A stretch of 64,000 nt of DNA from Acuticoccus kalidii (GTDB lineage: Bacteria; Pseudomonadota; Alphaproteobacteria; Rhizobiales; Amorphaceae), in the NCBI RefSeq assembly GCF_021556395.1, contig NZ_JAKGCS010000007.1:142181-206180 (forward strand), written 5' to 3'. Within the stretch, counting starts at the first letter, position 1. Every line of letters starts with the position of its first letter. The notes under the pieces were generated by a model. It worked only from the letters and a program-made list of their open reading frames with translations. It had not been told where the DNA came from and did no database searches. The position numbers and the translations under genes were made by a program. Below, piece after piece: positions 55,868-64,000 of this stretch.

Positions 55868-57672
55868 GCGTATTTCGACCGAGCCGGCGTGATGTGCTGA
55901 CGCTCGCGGGCACCGCCGCCGCGTCCCTGTCGCTCGGCCGTGTCGCCCTCTCGGCCGAGGCGGTGACGGCGAATGCCGGCGCGCACGGCTATTCGCCGCT
56001 CGGCGCGCTGCATTATGGGCCGGATTTCGCCGCGTTCGACTATGTCGACCCCGCCGCCCCCAAAGGCGGCACGCTGCGCGAAGCCCGGCTCGGCGCATTC
56101 GATACGGTGAATACGCTGCGCTTTCCGGGCCGCCCGCCGGCGGAATTGCGCACGATCTATGACCGCCTCATCATCGCGAGCGATGACGAGGTCGCGAGCT
56201 ATTACGGCCTCCTCGCAAGCACGATCGCGGTCGCGCCCGATTATAGCGAGATCGTCTTCTCGCTGCGCCCGGAGGCCCGTTGGCATGATGGCGAGGCGCT
56301 GACGGCGGACGATGTCGTCTTCACATTCGAGACGCTGAAGCGCGAGGGCGCGCCTTATTATCGCCAGGCGTTCGGCCCGTTGACGGTGGAGGCGGACGGC
56401 GCGCGCGTCGTCTTCAAGAACACGCGCCTCGGCGATCGGGACGTGCTGCGCCGGATCGCGACGATCCCAATTCATCCGCGTCATCTGTGGCAGGATGGAA
56501 CACCGGATAGGCCGGTGGGGTCCGGCCCCTATCGCGTCGCAACGTTCGACGCGCCGCGTCGTCTGGTGCTCGAGCGTTTCGAAGACTATTGGGGCCGCGA
56601 TCTCGCCCCCAATCGCGGGCGGTGGAATTTCGACCGTCTCGCCTACGACTATTATCGCGATGCGACCGTCGCCTTCGAGGCGTTCAAGGCCGGCAAAGCC
56701 GACGTGCGGATCGAGGACGACCCCAACCGCTGGCAAAACGGCTACGCGAGCGGCGCAGCGCAGACGGGAGGCATCCAAAAGGACGCGACGCAGACGCTCT
56801 CGGTGGGGTCGCTCCACGGGTTCGTCTACAATCTGCGCCGCCCCCTCCTCGCCGATCCGCGCGTGCGCCGCGCCCTGGCGCTGATCTACGATTTCGACAC
56901 GGTGAATGCGCTCCTCTTCAAGGGCGCCTATGCCCCGTTCGACAGCGTCTTCGCCGCCACCCCGCTCGCGGCGGAAGGGAAAGCCGGTGCCGACGAGCTG
57001 GCGATTTTCGAGCGAGCCGGGGTCGAGCTTCCGGGCGCCGCGCGGCTAACGCCCGATCCCCTCGCCGACGACCCGGCGCCGGGCAGCCGCGAGGCGCTCG
57101 CCGTCGCCTCCGCCCTCCTCGACGAAGCCGGGCTCGGCGCTGAGGGCGGCGTGCGCCGCGATCCACGCACGGGCGAACCGGTGCGGCTCGAGGTGCTGAC
57201 GGCCGGCCCCGGATACGACCGGCCGCTCAATTGGTTCGCCCGCAGCGCCGCCCGGCTCGGCCTCACCGTCGTCCCGGTCCAGACCGATCCGCAAAGCGCG
57301 ATGCGCCGGATGCTCGACCGCGATTACGACCTTGCCGGGCTCGACTGGGAGCCGGCCCGCCTTCCTGGCACGGCCGAGCGCCTCCTCTGGCACAGCGCCC
57401 TTGCCGATCAGCCCGGCTCCTACGCCCTTGCCGGCCTCCAAAGTCCGGCCGTCGACGCGGCGATCGAGGCGCTGGAGACCGCGCACGACGACGCGTCGCT
57501 CGCCGCGGCCGGCCGCGCCTTCGACCGGGCGTTCCGCCACGCCGAGGCGATGCTGCCGCTGTGGCGGTCGAACGAGGTTTGGCTCGCCTGGTGGGACGCG
57601 TTCGACCGGCCCGCCGCGGAGCGCGCGGGCTTTCCGCCCTCGCCGGCCGATCGCTGGTGGTCAACGTCATAG
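55864..57672 (+). CDS. Family 5 extracellular solute-binding protein (Tat-exported)
   Basis: The 602-residue periplasmic protein belongs to the peptide/nickel/dipeptide binding family SBP_bac_5. Its N-terminus has a twin-arginine motif (SRRDVLTLAG, about residues 7-16), so it is folded before export. Family patterns include PDYSEIVFSLRPEARWHDGEALTADDVVFTFE. No permease or ATPase is adjacent, so it may use a remote transporter. It precedes the haem genes by 61 bases. DppA-like proteins of this family can bind haem in E. coli, so haem transfer is possible, but peptide transport is the default. The GTG start at 55864 places the signal at the N-terminus. Confidence 0.85.
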   Translation: MSVFRPSRRDVLTLAGTAAASLSLGRVALSAEAVTANAGAHGYSPLGALHYGPDFAAFDYVDPAAPKGGTLREARLGAFDTVNTLRFPGRPPAELRTIYDRLIIASDDEVASYYGLLASTIAVAPDYSEIVFSLRPEARWHDGEALTADDVVFTFETLKREGAPYYRQAFGPLTVEADGARVVFKNTRLGDRDVLRRIATIPIHPRHLWQDGTPDRPVGSGPYRVATFDAPRRLVLERFEDYWGRDLAPNRGRWNFDRLAYDYYRDATVAFEAFKAGKADVRIEDDPNRWQNGYASGAAQTGGIQKDATQTLSVGSLHGFVYNLRRPLLADPRVRRALALIYDFDTVNALLFKGAYAPFDSVFAATPLAAEGKAGADELAIFERAGVELPGAARLTPDPLADDPAPGSREALAVASALLDEAGLGAEGGVRRDPRTGEPVRLEVLTAGPGYDRPLNWFARSAARLGLTVVPVQTDPQSAMRRMLDRDYDLAGLDWEPARLPGTAERLLWHSALADQPGSYALAGLQSPAVDAAIEALETAHDDASLAAAGRAFDRAFRHAEAMLPLWRSNEVWLAWWDAFDRPAAERAGFPPSPADRWWSTS

Positions 57673-57733
57673 ATTTCGCCGCGGTGGCGCAATCTTACAG
57701 CAACAACATTACACGCAAGAGAGGATCTAGCAC

Positions 57734-58048
57734 GTGTTCATCGCGATGAATCGCTTCCGCGTCAACAAAGGCTCGGAACAGGAATTTGAGAACGTCTGGC
57801 TAAACCGCGATTCGCAGCTCAAGAACGAAAAGGGCTTCGTGGAATTTCAACTACTGCGCGGCCCGGAGCAAGACGACGTGCGCCTTTATGTCTCGCACAC
57901 CGTGTGGGCGAGCGAAGAGGACTTCATCGCGTGGACGAAAGGGCCGGCCTTCGCCGAGGCGCACCGAAATGCCCGCACGCGGAACAAGCTCTACAGTGGT
58001 GGCCCGCACTTTGAAGGATTCAACGTTCTTCAGACCGTCACGGTCTGA
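57734..58048 (+). CDS. Haem-degrading monooxygenase, HmuQ/IsdG type (ABM fold)
   Basis: The 104-residue product has the antibiotic-biosynthesis-monooxygenase fold and resembles rhizobial HmuQ: FIAMNRFRVNKGSEQEFE at the start, GFVEFQLLRGPE, SHTVWASEEDFIAWTKGPAFAEAH (with the haem-ligand histidine region) and GGPHFEGF. These enzymes open the haem ring to release iron. The GTG start at 57734 has AGAGG upstream. It lies between a binding protein and a haem receptor locus, which supports a haem-use role. Confidence 0.82.
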   Translation: MFIAMNRFRVNKGSEQEFENVWLNRDSQLKNEKGFVEFQLLRGPEQDDVRLYVSHTVWASEEDFIAWTKGPAFAEAHRNARTRNKLYSGGPHFEGFNVLQTVTV

Positions 58049-58139
58049 AATCGTGGGAGTCGCGGGCTCGGCCCGCGGCCCCCTCACCCACTTGGAATTC
58101 CTATAACTTAAAAAGACACCAAGCTTACCGCGAATCCAA

Positions 58140-58156
58140 TTTAGAACAATTCATCA
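58140..58156. promoter_or_regulatory. Irr-like ICE box upstream of the first HasA-like gene
   Basis: The site has a perfect left half TTTAGAA, a three-base spacer and TTC of the right half (TTTAGAACAATTCATCA). It lies about 180 bases before the gene, in an AT-rich stretch. A degraded but plausible Irr site. Confidence 0.4.
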
Positions 58157-58338
58157 TTCCATCAACGACATTGAATAGTTTTATTGTGGTGCACGCCCGC
58201 ATCATCTTGTGATTCCGCAAAAACATCCTGATTTTTCATTTGCATCTGGGGAGGCCCGGCCATAACAGAGGCCGACATTCTAACCCCATGCGGTCCACTT
58301 TTCGCGGATCGGCAAATCGTTTCGGGAGTTGCGTCGAC

Positions 58339-59649
58339 ATGATCGTGATCAACGCCAAAGGTGTGCAGGGCGGCATCGACTATGTGAGCTATCTGGCAAA
58401 TTATTATGCCGGGCTCGGTGTCGGTTCGTCCGTCTATCGCGGTGGCACACCGGACGCCGCCTTTGGTGGCGAGTATTATGTGAGCGGGCCGGAGGTTTCG
58501 TTCTCCTACGAGGACTCCGACAAAGTCGCGCTCCTGGAAGGCACGGAAATCGCGTACGATTTCATCCACCATGGTGCCCAGTATGGCCACGGCATCAGCG
58601 GCGAAATCGACAGCGTGACCTTCGCCGAGACCACCAGCGAGACGACCACGAATGACGGGACCGAGAACGGCCTTCTCGTGAACCTCAACACCGGGCTCGT
58701 CGTCTCCGGTCTCGACATCTCGGCCGAACCCGGCGCGGGCAACGATCCCGCCAATCCCGTCTACGCCCTCTACTCGGCCGTGCGTTATGGCGCCAATGGT
58801 GAGGACGGCGAAGACTATATCGCCCAGCTTTACGAGACCTTCGGCGCGAGCGCGCAGAAGTTCATCGGCTCGAATGGCGACGACATCTATGTCGGCACCG
58901 ATTTCGACGACGTGGTCTTCGGCAATGCCGGCAATGACAGCCTCTCCGGCGGCGCCGGCAACGACACGATCCGCGGCGGCGGCGGAGCCGACACCATCGA
59001 AGGCGGCGACGGGGACGACCTCATCGGCGGCAATGGCGGCAGCGACCTCCTCATGGGCGGCAGCGGCAATGACAGCCTGTTCGGCCACGACGGTCATGAC
59101 GAGCTGCATGGCGGCGCGGGCGACGACTATCTGAATGGCGGCGCCGGCAACGACCAGCTCTTCGGCGACGAAGGCGACGACATCGTGATCGGTGGTGCCG
59201 GCAACGATTCGCTGTTCGGCGGCGAGGGCAATGACAGCCTCTTCGGCAATGGCGGCGACGATCTGCTGAATGGCGGCGCGGGCGACGACATCATGCGCGG
59301 CGGCCTCGGCAACAACACCTTCATCGGTGGCGAGGGCTACGACATCATGATCGGCGGCGCGGGCAACGACACGTTCGTGTTCGAATCGGCCGACGACAGC
59401 CCCTTCGCGACCCCGGACCGCATCGTCGGCTTCAGCGAGGGCGACCTCATCGACCTCTCCGCCTTCGACATGGATTCGGACGGCTTCATCGGCGAAGACG
59501 CCTTCTCCGGCGAAGGCCCCGAAGTGCGCATCAACCACGTCCAGAACGGCACCGTGGTTCTCGCCGACACCAACGGCGACGGCACGGCGGACATGCGCGT
59601 CTTCGTGCAGGGCGCGGCCTCCCTCTCGGCCGACGACTTCCTCATCTGA
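58339..59649 (+). CDS. HasA-like haemophore fused to RTX repeats, copy 1
   Basis: The 436-residue secreted protein has two parts. Residues about 1-170 resemble HasA: GGIDYVSYLANYY at 11-23, then TEIAYDFIHH with Y73 where HasA has its haem-ligand Tyr75, and GHGISGEIDSV with H84 where HasA has His83. No histidine is seen at the HasA His32 loop. Residues about 175-320 hold about twelve RTX nonapeptides of the GGxGNDxLx kind. The C-terminal part (about 330-436) matches serralysin-type ends, with LADTNGDGTAD and the tail ADDFLI. I chose the ATG at 58339 because GGGAG lies about 10 bases upstream and it gives MIVINAKG. It has no Sec signal. It likely binds haem outside the cell. Confidence 0.8.
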   Translation: MIVINAKGVQGGIDYVSYLANYYAGLGVGSSVYRGGTPDAAFGGEYYVSGPEVSFSYEDSDKVALLEGTEIAYDFIHHGAQYGHGISGEIDSVTFAETTSETTTNDGTENGLLVNLNTGLVVSGLDISAEPGAGNDPANPVYALYSAVRYGANGEDGEDYIAQLYETFGASAQKFIGSNGDDIYVGTDFDDVVFGNAGNDSLSGGAGNDTIRGGGGADTIEGGDGDDLIGGNGGSDLLMGGSGNDSLFGHDGHDELHGGAGDDYLNGGAGNDQLFGDEGDDIVIGGAGNDSLFGGEGNDSLFGNGGDDLLNGGAGDDIMRGGLGNNTFIGGEGYDIMIGGAGNDTFVFESADDSPFATPDRIVGFSEGDLIDLSAFDMDSDGFIGEDAFSGEGPEVRINHVQNGTVVLADTNGDGTADMRVFVQGAASLSADDFLI

Positions 59650-59679
59650 TCGGACCCGTTGTCCGGCTCAGCAAGACGA

Positions 59680-59704
59680 GGGGGAGGCGCGCCCCGCCTC
59701 CCCC
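59680..59704 (+). terminator. Hairpin between first HasA-like gene and TonB receptor
   Basis: A perfect 10-bp GC stem (59680-59689 with 59695-59704) lies 31 bases after the gene. There is no T-tract, so it may act as a partial terminator or RNA stabiliser, which would favour high haemophore over receptor expression. Confidence 0.45.
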
Positions 59705-59733
59705 TCTCCCCTGTTTCCATCTGAAAGCCGTCT

Positions 59734-61788
59734 GTGTCGTCGATGCGTCTGATCGTACCCCTCGCCTGCTGCCTTGCAGCACTGACCGTCACGCGCCCCG
59801 CATGGGCGCAGGATATGGGCTCGCTCGGCGATAGCATCGTGCTCGACGAGATCGTCGTCTCGGCGACGGTCGAGGCGAACGACGCCTCCGAGACCGACGC
59901 CTCCGAACTCGCTTATGGCTCGCTCGCCCCGGTGAGCGTGCGCACGCGCGAGGAATTGCAGGCGCGCGGGCAAGACGGCTCCGTCGCCGAAATCCTTCAA
60001 TCCGTCCCCGGCGTCGTCGCGCCGACGATCGCGAGCGATCCCGGAACGTCCGTCAATATTCGCGGCCTTCAGGATTTCGGCCGCGTCAACGTCATGGTCG
60101 ACGGCGCGCGTCAGAATTTCCAGCGCAGCGGCCACGGCGCCAACGGCTCCTTCTATTTCGACCAGGAAATGATGAAGAGCGTCGAGGTGGATCGCGGCCC
60201 CGGCACGACCGTCGGCGGCTCCGGCGCGATCGGCGGCGTCGTCAACTTCACCACCATCGACGCCGACGACATTCTGCGCGGCGAGGAGACCTTCGCCGCG
60301 CGCCTCAAGGCCGAGGGGCAGACCAACGGTCTCGGCGGGATGACCCATGGCGCGGCCGCCGCCCGCATCAACGAGGCCTTCGACATCCTCGCCGCCGGCA
60401 CGTTCCGCAATTTCGACGACTATTATGACGGGGACGGCAACGAGGTGAAGAGCGCCCAGACCATGGGCTCCGGGCTCTTGAAGTTGCGCGCGCGCATCGT
60501 CCCCGATCATGAAACGACGCTGTCGGCGATGCGGATCTACAACGCCTACGATAACGGCATCTCGACCGTCCGCCGCACGCACAGCACCGACGACACCTTC
60601 ACCGCGCAGCACCATTGGGACGCGGCCGACAACGCGCTGATCGACCTCAATGTGCGCGGCTACTACACGACGACGCGCCTCGAGCAGGAGGACCGCAGCG
60701 GCTCCACCATCGGCGCCAATCGCACCTTCGACGTCGACACCTACGGCACCGACGCGCTCAATGTCGCCCGCTTCGACGCGTTCGGCTTTTCCAACACGAC
60801 GCGGATCGGCGGCGAGGTGTTCCACGACACGGTGAACACGCGCGACGACAACGAATTGTCGAACGATTCCACGCCGCCGGGCGAGCGGACCGTCTACGGC
60901 ACCTTCATCGAGCACACGATGGAGCGGGGCTGGTTCGAGGTCGTCGGCGGCCTCCGCTTCGACGGCTATCACCTCACCGGCGAAGTTCGCGACACGAACA
61001 CCGACATCGAAAAGAACGGCAGCCGCATTTCGCCGAGCATCAAGGTGGGCATCACGCCGATCGAGCCGGTGACGATCTATGCCGGCTACTCGGAAGGCTA
61101 TCGCAGCCCCTCGCTCACCGAGACGCTGGTTCAGGGCTTTCACCCGCCGCCCGCGACGTTCCCCTTCCTGCCGAACCCGAACCTCAACCCGGAGACGGCG
61201 CACAATATCGAGGCCGGCATCAATGTGCGGTTCGACGACGTGTTCCGCAGCAATGACAGGCTGCGGCTGAAGGCCTCCGCCTTCCACAACCGTGTCGACG
61301 ATTATATCGAGCTCGAATGCTCCCCCTTCCCGCTTCCGGGCGCGTGCACCTACGTCAATGTGGACGAGGCGACGATCGAGGGGATCGAGCTCGAGGGTCT
61401 TTATGACATGGGCCGGGTCTATGCCGGGCTCAACGCGACGCTCGTGCGCAGCAAGGACAATGCGGAAGGCGACACGCTGTCGTCCGTGCCGCCGAGCCGC
61501 GTCTCCGCCACGCTCGGCTTCCGCGCGTTCCACGATCGCCTCGATGCGGGCGGGCGCGTCACCTTCGTCGGCGAGAAGTCGGATGCGGAAGAGGCCGGCC
61601 TTACGGGCGATTCCTACGAGCTTGTCGACCTCTACGCGAATTGGCGGTTCGACGACAACACGTCGGCCAGCCTCACCCTCAACAACATCTTCGACGTCGA
61701 TTACACGCAATACCTGAACCTTGAAGCGAGCCCCGGTTTCTCGGCCAAGCTCGCTTTGGTCAGGCGGTTCGGCGCAAACACTCAGTAA
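59734..61788 (+). CDS. TonB-dependent haem/haemophore receptor
   Basis: The 684-residue outer-membrane receptor has a signal peptide ending near WAQ (residue 26), a TonB box region (DEIVVSATVEA near 38-48), a plug domain (about 70-170) and a 22-strand barrel ending in F-x type strands. The haem-receptor signature is present: YSEGYRSPSLTE (FRAP box) and PNPNLNPETAHNIEAG (NPNL box), with a histidine in GFHPPP between them, as in ShuA, HmuR and HasR. The start is GTG 59734 or ATG 59743. It lies between two HasA-like genes, with a 12-base gap to the second. No TonB or ExbBD is adjacent. Confidence 0.92.
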   Translation: MSSMRLIVPLACCLAALTVTRPAWAQDMGSLGDSIVLDEIVVSATVEANDASETDASELAYGSLAPVSVRTREELQARGQDGSVAEILQSVPGVVAPTIASDPGTSVNIRGLQDFGRVNVMVDGARQNFQRSGHGANGSFYFDQEMMKSVEVDRGPGTTVGGSGAIGGVVNFTTIDADDILRGEETFAARLKAEGQTNGLGGMTHGAAAARINEAFDILAAGTFRNFDDYYDGDGNEVKSAQTMGSGLLKLRARIVPDHETTLSAMRIYNAYDNGISTVRRTHSTDDTFTAQHHWDAADNALIDLNVRGYYTTTRLEQEDRSGSTIGANRTFDVDTYGTDALNVARFDAFGFSNTTRIGGEVFHDTVNTRDDNELSNDSTPPGERTVYGTFIEHTMERGWFEVVGGLRFDGYHLTGEVRDTNTDIEKNGSRISPSIKVGITPIEPVTIYAGYSEGYRSPSLTETLVQGFHPPPATFPFLPNPNLNPETAHNIEAGINVRFDDVFRSNDRLRLKASAFHNRVDDYIELECSPFPLPGACTYVNVDEATIEGIELEGLYDMGRVYAGLNATLVRSKDNAEGDTLSSVPPSRVSATLGFRAFHDRLDAGGRVTFVGEKSDAEEAGLTGDSYELVDLYANWRFDDNTSASLTLNNIFDVDYTQYLNLEASPGFSAKLALVRRFGANTQ

Positions 61789-61800
61789 AGGGCCAATCGT

Positions 61801-62814
61801 ATGGCAGTCAAAATCAGGCTTCACGCCGAAGGCAACCAGGGCGTCAACTACAACCAGTATCTCGACACCTTCCTCGATACGTTCACCTCGACGGGGTTCC
61901 CGTTCTTCGAGCAGAACGACGAGATGGTGCTCGTCAGCGAGCTCGACGGCCCGGACACCCAGGCGATCGTCCTCGAAGGTGCCAACTTCGCCTACGACAT
62001 GGGCTCGCACACCGTGTCCGGCCGCCTCAGCAGCGTGACGCTCGGCCATCTCGGCGATTCTTATAACAACAATGGCAGCTTCGACCTCGACGGCCAGGGC
62101 CACATCACGAACTACACGCCCGTCGTGGAGTATCAGGGGCTGCGGGTCGCGAACGGCGCCAACACGCGTGGCGATTTCCACGAGATCGTCGCGGAGCTGA
62201 TGTATCTCGGCGGCACCAACTCGCGCGGCGCCGAGACCTTTCTCGACGAGATCAACGGCTCCGGCCACATCCTGACCGGCACCTCCGGCAACGACACCTA
62301 CAGGGGCACCGAGTTCCGTGACATCGTCCGTGGCGGCGGCGGTAATGATCGCCTCTTCGGCGAGGGCGGCAACGACAAGATCCTCGGCGGCGCCGGCCGC
62401 GACATCCTTTTCGGCGGCGACGGGAACGACATCCTGAATGGCGGCCCCGGCAACGACATCCTGAATGGCGGCATGGGCGCCGACCGTCTCGTCGGCGGTC
62501 CGGGCAATGACGTGTTCGTCTATCGCTCGGTCGAGGAGAGCAACAAGGCCGGCCGCGACGTGATCTTCGATTTCGCCAAGGGCGATAACCGCATCAACCT
62601 GCGCGCGATCGATGCCGACGAGACGACGAACGGCAACCAGCGCTTCGATTTCATCGGCGAGGACCGCTTCTCCGGCACGGCCGGCGAACTGCGTTCGGTC
62701 GAGCGCGGGGCGCACACGCTCGTGATGGCGGACACGAATGGCGACGGGCGTGCCGACTTCCTCCTCACGCTGAAGAATTATTCCGACCTCGACGCGGGCG
62801 ACTTCTTCCTCTGA
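61801..62814 (+). CDS. HasA-like haemophore fused to RTX repeats, copy 2
   Basis: The 337-residue protein has a HasA-like part (about 1-153). Y65 in ANFAYDMGSH aligns with HasA Tyr75 and H70 with His83, then GRLSSVTLG and VVEYQGLRVAN match the HasA core (in HasA: GQLDSLSFG and VSFGGLNLSS). About seven RTX nonapeptides follow (158-235). The end has ADTNGDGRADF and the tail GDFFL. It has no Sec signal and no HasA-loop histidine. It starts 12 bases after the receptor, so the two are cotranscribed, unlike copy 1, which lies before the receptor. A strong terminator follows. Confidence 0.82.
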   Translation: MAVKIRLHAEGNQGVNYNQYLDTFLDTFTSTGFPFFEQNDEMVLVSELDGPDTQAIVLEGANFAYDMGSHTVSGRLSSVTLGHLGDSYNNNGSFDLDGQGHITNYTPVVEYQGLRVANGANTRGDFHEIVAELMYLGGTNSRGAETFLDEINGSGHILTGTSGNDTYRGTEFRDIVRGGGGNDRLFGEGGNDKILGGAGRDILFGGDGNDILNGGPGNDILNGGMGADRLVGGPGNDVFVYRSVEESNKAGRDVIFDFAKGDNRINLRAIDADETTNGNQRFDFIGEDRFSGTAGELRSVERGAHTLVMADTNGDGRADFLLTLKNYSDLDAGDFFL

Positions 62815-62839
62815 GGGATCCCATTCGGTCGAGAATGGA

Positions 62840-62867
62840 GGCGGCCGGATCACCGGCCGCCTTTTTT
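62840..62867 (+). terminator. Rho-independent terminator of the haem locus
   Basis: A perfect 9-bp stem (62840-62848 with 62853-62861) has an ATCA loop and is followed by six T. It ends the receptor-haemophore transcript. Confidence 0.92.
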
Positions 62868-63004
62868 GTTGACCGCGCCGCCCCCGATACCCCCGGATTT
62901 CCCATCTTTTTCGCCGTGCCGGGCCGGCAGCGACATCGCTCCGATTGACCGCGGTCACACAGTGGGTCCAATACGCCCGGTCCCAGAAGTGAGCTCATCG
63001 TCCC

Positions 63005-64000
63005 ATGCGTCTCTCCCGCGCCTTCATCCCCATCCTCAAAGAGACGCCCAAAGAGGCGGAAATCGTCTCGCATCGCCTGATGCTGCGGGCGGGCATGATC
63101 CGCCAGCAGGCGGCGGGCATCTATTCCTGGCTGCCGCTCGGCATGACCGTTCTGCAGAAGATCGCGCAGATCGTGCGTGAGGAGCAGAACCGCGCCGGCG
63201 CGCAGGAAATCCTGATGCCGACGATCCAGCCGTCCGATCTCTGGCGCGAGTCGGGCCGTTATGACGCCTATGGGCCGGAGATGCTGCGCATCATGGACCG
63301 GCATGAGCGCGAGATGCTGTACGGGCCGACGAACGAGGAGATGGTCACCGACATCTTCCGCTCGCACGTGCGGTCGTATCGGGCGCTGCCGATGAACCTT
63401 TACCACATCCAGTGGAAGTTCCGGGACGAGGTGCGCCCCCGCTTCGGCGTGATGCGCGGGCGTGAGTTCCTGATGAAGGACGCCTATTCGTTCGACCTCG
63501 ACCAGGAGGCGGCGCGCAAGGCCTATCAGCGCATGTTCGTCGCCTATCTGCGCACGTTCGCGCGGCTCGGCCTCACGGCGATTCCGATGCGGGCCGATAC
63601 GGGGCCGATCGGCGGCGATCTCAGCCACGAGTTCATCATTCTCGCCTCCACCGGGGAGAGCGAGGTGTTCTGTCATGCCGACATCCTGAACACCCCCGTC
63701 CCCGGCGCCGACACCGACTTCATGGGCGACCTGTCGCCGATTGTCGACGCGTGGACCGCACTCTATGCCGCGACCGACGAGATGCACGACGAAGCCGCCT
63801 TCAACGCGATCCCCGACGACAAGCAGATGACCGCGCGCGGCATCGAGGTCGGGCACATCTTCTATTTCGGCACCAAATATTCCGAGCCGATGGGCGCCAA
63901 GGTCGCCGGCCTCGACGGTGTGGAGCGGCCTGTTCATATGGGCTCTTACGGCATCGGCGTGTCGCGTCTCGTCGGCGCGGTGATCGAGGCGTGCCACGAC
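63005..64000 (+). CDS. proS: Prolyl-tRNA synthetase (partial, runs off the window)
   Basis: The first 332 residues are present. The N-terminus ([19 protein letters not shown]) and class II motif 2 ([25 protein letters not shown]) match bacterial ProRS. A short insertion of about 60-70 residues follows the HEFI segment instead of the full editing domain of about 180, as in alphaproteobacterial ProRS, and motif 3 ([12 protein letters not shown]) is present near the edge. The remaining anticodon domain is beyond the window. ATG 63005 is the family start. Confidence 0.95.
   Translation, partial: MRLSRAFIPILKETPKEAEIVSHRLMLRAGMIRQQAAGIYSWLPLGMTVLQKIAQIVREEQNRAGAQEILMPTIQPSDLWRESGRYDAYGPEMLRIMDRHEREMLYGPTNEEMVTDIFRSHVRSYRALPMNLYHIQWKFRDEVRPRFGVMRGREFLMKDAYSFDLDQEAARKAYQRMFVAYLRTFARLGLTAIPMRADTGPIGGDLSHEFIILASTGESEVFCHADILNTPVPGADTDFMGDLSPIVDAWTALYAATDEMHDEAAFNAIPDDKQMTARGIEVGHIFYFGTKYSEPMGAKVAGLDGVERPVHMGSYGIGVSRLVGAVIEACHD

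Noticed and set aside
58900..59330. CRISPR-like short repeats
   Set aside because: The repeated DNA is in frame and codes for RTX nonapeptides; units are about 27 bases with no spacers of constant length.
59668..62958. 1096-residue ORF on the minus strand across the haem receptor and second haemophore
   Set aside because: It mirrors the well-supported plus-strand genes, consists mostly of Arg, Val, Ala, Asp and Glu, and has no family motif. GC-rich codon bias creates such shadows.

Overview
The window is GC-rich, densely coded chromosomal DNA from an alphaproteobacterium, most likely of the order Hyphomicrobiales or a close marine relative. The evidence is the secG-pyrG-kdsA order, a fused ispDF followed by cinA, a class II NrdJ of about 1268 residues with two NrdR boxes, a prolyl-tRNA synthetase with a shortened editing insertion, an HWE-type histidine kinase and a HmuQ-like haem monooxygenase. 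This placement comes from gene content only; no 16S gene is present.

Layout. 0-13 kb: Lrp-type regulator, prfC, a DUF1932 dehydrogenase, nrdJ, a coiled-coil periplasmic protein, a chemoreceptor, aspS and a 2H phosphoesterase. 13-18 kb: a serralysin-like RTX metallopeptidase, then secG-pyrG-kdsA. 18-26 kb: a LysR regulator divergent from a six-gene operon that joins an ABC importer to a CoA-transferase and two CitE-like CoA-ester lyases. This looks like uptake, CoA activation and cleavage of an organic acid. 26-31 kb: tRNA-Lys(UUU), a DMT exporter, an HWE kinase with its receiver partner, and an aminotransferase. 31-37 kb: a large RTX-like beta-roll protein, an LpxO-like hydroxylase, a DadA-like oxidase and a second RTX metallopeptidase, paralogous to the first. 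37-46 kb: ureidoglycolate lyase, pncA, an amidohydrolase, ROK regulator-nagB-ggt, a membrane alpha/beta-hydrolase, and an XRE-cupin regulator with a GNAT enzyme. 46-50 kb: ispDF, cinA, tspO with a 36-residue membrane ORF behind it, and a polyprenyl synthase. 50-55 kb: an RND efflux pump whose adaptor has an unusual low-complexity insertion.

The most interesting region is 55.8-62.8 kb. It holds a family 5 binding protein, a HmuQ-like haem monooxygenase, and a TonB-dependent receptor with the haem-receptor FRAP/NPNL signature. The receptor is flanked on both sides by secreted proteins whose N-terminal parts resemble the haemophore HasA and whose C-terminal parts are RTX calcium-binding repeats. 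The HasA haem-ligand tyrosine and its partner histidine appear to be kept in both. I read this as a haem-scavenging locus: two RTX-anchored or RTX-secreted haemophores deliver haem to the receptor, and the HmuQ-like enzyme opens the ring in the cytoplasm. Irr-like ICE half-sites lie upstream.

Four proteins with RTX repeats share an acidic-aromatic-hydrophobic C-terminus typical of type I secretion, but no type I exporter is encoded here, so the machinery must be elsewhere. No CRISPR array, prophage or intact insertion sequence was seen. Two short sequences resemble IS6-family ends.
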